Part shown: positions 7,673-9,982 of the stretch, one piece after another | Layout of the letters: the number at the start of each line of letters is the position of its first letter | Numbering within the stretch: the first letter of the stretch is position 1 | Source: Acidobacteriaceae bacterium | GTDB lineage: Bacteria; Acidobacteriota; Terriglobia; Terriglobales; Acidobacteriaceae | Length of the DNA stretch: 9,982 nucleotides | Assembly (NCBI GenBank): GCA_030838305.1 | Contig: JAUTWY010000485.1 | Location: 1-9,982, forward strand | Reading direction: 5' to 3' | Notes under the pieces: model-generated | Database searches by the model: none | What the model saw: only the letters and a program-made list of their open reading frames with translations | Told to the model about the DNA's origin: nothing | Position numbers and translations under genes: made by a program

Positions 7673-9982
7673 ATGGAAACAATCTATCAGGATGTCCGTT
7701 ACGGATGGCGCATGTTGCGCAAGAGTCCGGGATTCGCTCTCGTGATCGTGCTGATGCTGGCCTTGGGGATTGGCGCTAACACGGCCGTCTTCACGGTTCT
7801 CAACGCGGCTTTGCTGCGGCCGCTTGCTTTCGAGAAGCCGGAGGAATTAGTGCAGGTCTGGGAGACGCGGACCTCAGGGGTTTTTCAGCAGATGGAAGCG
7901 TCTTATCCCGACTTTGTGGATATGCGAAACAGCCAGGTGTTCGCGGAACTCGGGGGCTACTCGCGGACCACAATGACCTTGTCGCAGCCGAGTGGCGCGG
8001 TACAGGTGACGGTCGCGATGGCAAGCACGGGATTTTTCGAGACCCTCGGCGTGCGCCCGGTTCTGGGACGGACGTTCACAGCATCGGAAGAAACGGAACA
8101 AAAGACTGCAACCGTTCTGCTTTCCTATGGCGGATGGCGGAGACGCTTCGGCGGCGATCCGGCCATCGTCGGGAAGACTCTGACGCTGGATGGAGTGCCC
8201 TCCACGATAGTCGGGGTGCTTCCCAAGGAATTTCAGTTTGGCCCTACAAACTCTGCCGATTTCTGGCAATCGCTCCAGGTTTCAGGTTGGCGGCTGCGAA
8301 GAAACGCGCATTGGATGTATCCCATTGGCCGGCTAAGGTCTGGAGTTTCATTGCAGCAGGCGCAATCGGCTCTGTTAAGCGTGACCCACCGGTTGGAAAG
8401 TCAATACCCTGAATCCAATGCAGGAGTAGCGGTGCGGCTGTTCTCTTTGCGGGAAGAACTCCTGGGACCGATGAGGCTTGTCGTCATCGTGCTGATGGCG
8501 ACAGTGGGATTCGTGTTGCTCATCACGTGCGCCAACATTGCCGGCTTGCTGCTGGCACGATCCGTGCCCCGGCAAAAGGAGATTTCGATTCGCAGCGCGC
8601 TGGGCGCCGGCCGGGCTCGCCTTGTTCGTCAACTGTTAACGGAGAGCGTGCTGCTGTCGGTTGCGGGTGGAGTCGCGGGCCTCGTGGCCGCCTATTGGGC
8701 CGTTCCGGCGATTGTTGCGGCAGTTCCAGAGACCGACCTTCTTGCGATGCCAGCGCTGCAAGGACTGAGAGTGCAGGGAGACGTTCTGTGGTTCTCACTC
8801 GCGTTGTCGCTGCTGACGGGGATTCTGTTTGGCTTGGCGCCAATTTTGCAAACCTTCAAGATTGATCTTCGCCAGTCGTTGCAAGAAGCCGGGCGCACAG
8901 CGATAGGATCCTTTCATCACCGCTTGAGGGGAGCGCTTGTGATCTCGGAAGTAGCTCTAGCGGTTGTGCTGCTGGTGAGTGCGGGCCTAATGCTGAAGAG
9001 TCTGAACCGCGTGTTGAACAATGATCCCGGCTTTAACACAGAAAACCTTCTGACTCTAGCGCTTTCCCTGCCGGACAAGGCGTATTCCGATGGCACGCGC
9101 CAGCTCGGGTTCCAGCACCAGTTGCTGCAGAGAACCAATAGTCTGCCCGGAGTGAAGGAGGCCGCGGCAGTGACCCTTGTCCCGTTGACAGGGGCGGGCA
9201 ACACTTCGCGGTTTGACCTGCTGGGCCACCCTAAGAGCGGCGGTGGCGAGGAGTATGAGGCGAACACTCGTTCCATCACCACGAATTATTTTTCGGTGAT
9301 GGGAATTCCATTGCGGGCAGGGCGTTTCCTGAATGCCGCAGACACGGAGAGATCGACTCATGTCATCGTGATCAACCAGGCCCTTGCGGACGCCGTATTT
9401 CCCCAGCAAGACCCGCTTGGCAAGCAGATCAACTTCACCTACACCAGCGATCCAAACGTCTGGCAAATCGTGGGAGTGGTGGGGAATGAAAATGTTGGGT
9501 GGTTGGACCGGAATCCCAGCCCAGTGATTTATCAGAGCTTCGAGCAGGATCCGCCATCCTATTTCAGCCTGGTCGTGCGAACCGAGCAAGCCCCTGCGGC
9601 ACTCGCCAACGCGATAACCCATGCCGTCAGGGAAATTGACTCGGAGGTGCCGGTCTATGCCATCGCCAGCATGGCGCAGATCATTTCGGAATCGCCCACG
9701 ATCCTGCTGCGTTCTTATCCCGCATACATGCTGGGAGCCTTTGCGGGTTTGGCTTTGCTGCTGGCGGTGCTGGGCCTTTATGCCTTGCTGGCATATTCGG
9801 TGGCGCAACGGACCCGCGAGTTGGGACTCCGCATGGCGCTGGGCGCGCAGCAGAAAGATGTTCTGCGCCTCATTCTCAACAGCGGTGTGAGGCTGGCCCT
9901 GATGGGAGCGGCCCTGGGAGTTGCCGGTGCAGTGGCAACCGGACGAGTGATTGCCAGCTTGCTGTTCGGTGTTACTCCGACG
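7673..9982 (+). CDS. ADOP-family (MacB/FtsX-like) permease 4, 3' truncated by window
   Basis: The frame is open for 770 codons to the last base with no stop; by comparison with its neighbours about 40 residues, including the last helix and the end motif, are missing. I translated it by hand. It starts METIYQDVRYGWRMLRKSPGF, followed by LALGIGANTAVFTVLNAALLRPL (23-51 region, helix 1). Next come a periplasmic domain (about 52-265), helices near 268-296, 322-350 and 372-392, the linker LRQSLQEAGR (399-408), helix 418-441, a second periplasmic domain (442-682) and helices near 685-710 and 735-765. Module repeats are LGVRPVLGRTF (125-135) and MGIPLRAGRFL (543-553). Coupling-helix motifs are KEISIRSALGA (302-312) and RELGLRMALGA (715-725). 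The ATG at 7673 is fixed by the aligned N-terminus and an 8-base gap to the previous stop. There is no ATPase domain. This copy is intact as far as seen; the truncation is the window's edge, not a mutation. Confidence 0.94.
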   Translation, partial: METIYQDVRYGWRMLRKSPGFALVIVLMLALGIGANTAVFTVLNAALLRPLAFEKPEELVQVWETRTSGVFQQMEASYPDFVDMRNSQVFAELGGYSRTTMTLSQPSGAVQVTVAMASTGFFETLGVRPVLGRTFTASEETEQKTATVLLSYGGWRRRFGGDPAIVGKTLTLDGVPSTIVGVLPKEFQFGPTNSADFWQSLQVSGWRLRRNAHWMYPIGRLRSGVSLQQAQSALLSVTHRLESQYPESNAGVAVRLFSLREELLGPMRLVVIVLMATVGFVLLITCANIAGLLLARSVPRQKEISIRSALGAGRARLVRQLLTESVLLSVAGGVAGLVAAYWAVPAIVAAVPETDLLAMPALQGLRVQGDVLWFSLALSLLTGILFGLAPILQTFKIDLRQSLQEAGRTAIGSFHHRLRGALVISEVALAVVLLVSAGLMLKSLNRVLNNDPGFNTENLLTLALSLPDKAYSDGTRQLGFQHQLLQRTNSLPGVKEAAAVTLVPLTGAGNTSRFDLLGHPKSGGGEEYEANTRSITTNYFSVMGIPLRAGRFLNAADTERSTHVIVINQALADAVFPQQDPLGKQINFTYTSDPNVWQIVGVVGNENVGWLDRNPSPVIYQSFEQDPPSYFSLVVRTEQAPAALANAITHAVREIDSEVPVYAIASMAQIISESPTILLRSYPAYMLGAFAGLALLLAVLGLYALLAYSVAQRTRELGLRMALGAQQKDVLRLILNSGVRLALMGAALGVAGAVATGRVIASLLFGVTPT

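Noticed and set aside
318..9982. Annotating the permeases as MacB
   Set aside because: MacB has an N-terminal ATPase domain and one permease module; these have no ATPase motifs and two modules each.

Overview
The window most likely comes from an acidobacterium (Acidobacteriota). The evidence is a tandem run of long, MacB/FtsX-like permease genes of the ADOP type (acidobacterial duplicated orphan permease), with no ABC ATPase gene in sight, behind a lon gene whose C-terminal wording also fits that phylum. Coding DNA is fairly G+C rich. All genes lie on the + strand and almost every base is coding. I found no tRNA, rRNA, CRISPR array, insertion sequence or recognisable terminator.

Layout: (1) 1-321 is the 3' end of a lon protease gene, cut by the window just after the expected catalytic lysine and ending in a low-complexity tail. 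(2) 318-2765, (3) 2776-5223 and (4) 5235-7664 are three complete ADOP permeases of 815, 815 and 809 residues. (5) 7673-9982 is a fourth ADOP, open to the window edge (770 residues seen, roughly 40 missing). The junctions are a 4-base ATGA overlap, then gaps of 10, 11 and 8 bases. At the three permease-permease junctions the stop codon overlaps the next Shine-Dalgarno sequence, so the genes look like one translationally coupled transcription unit that may be fed by read-through from lon.

Each permease has the same plan: one membrane helix, a periplasmic MacB_PCD-like domain, three helices with a cytosolic coupling-helix motif (E-x-x-x-R-x-x-x-G-A), then the whole module again. One chain therefore resembles a MacB-type homodimer fused head to tail. 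The membrane and coupling parts are conserved among the four paralogues, while the periplasmic domains differ strongly. The family's function is unknown. A membrane complex driven by an ATPase encoded elsewhere, with different periplasmic specificities, is an inference only.

The most notable sequence-level signal is a 47-base perfect direct repeat at the 5' ends of the first two permease genes (336-382 and 2794-2840), whose remaining sequences are far diverged. This suggests local gene conversion or a modular duplication.
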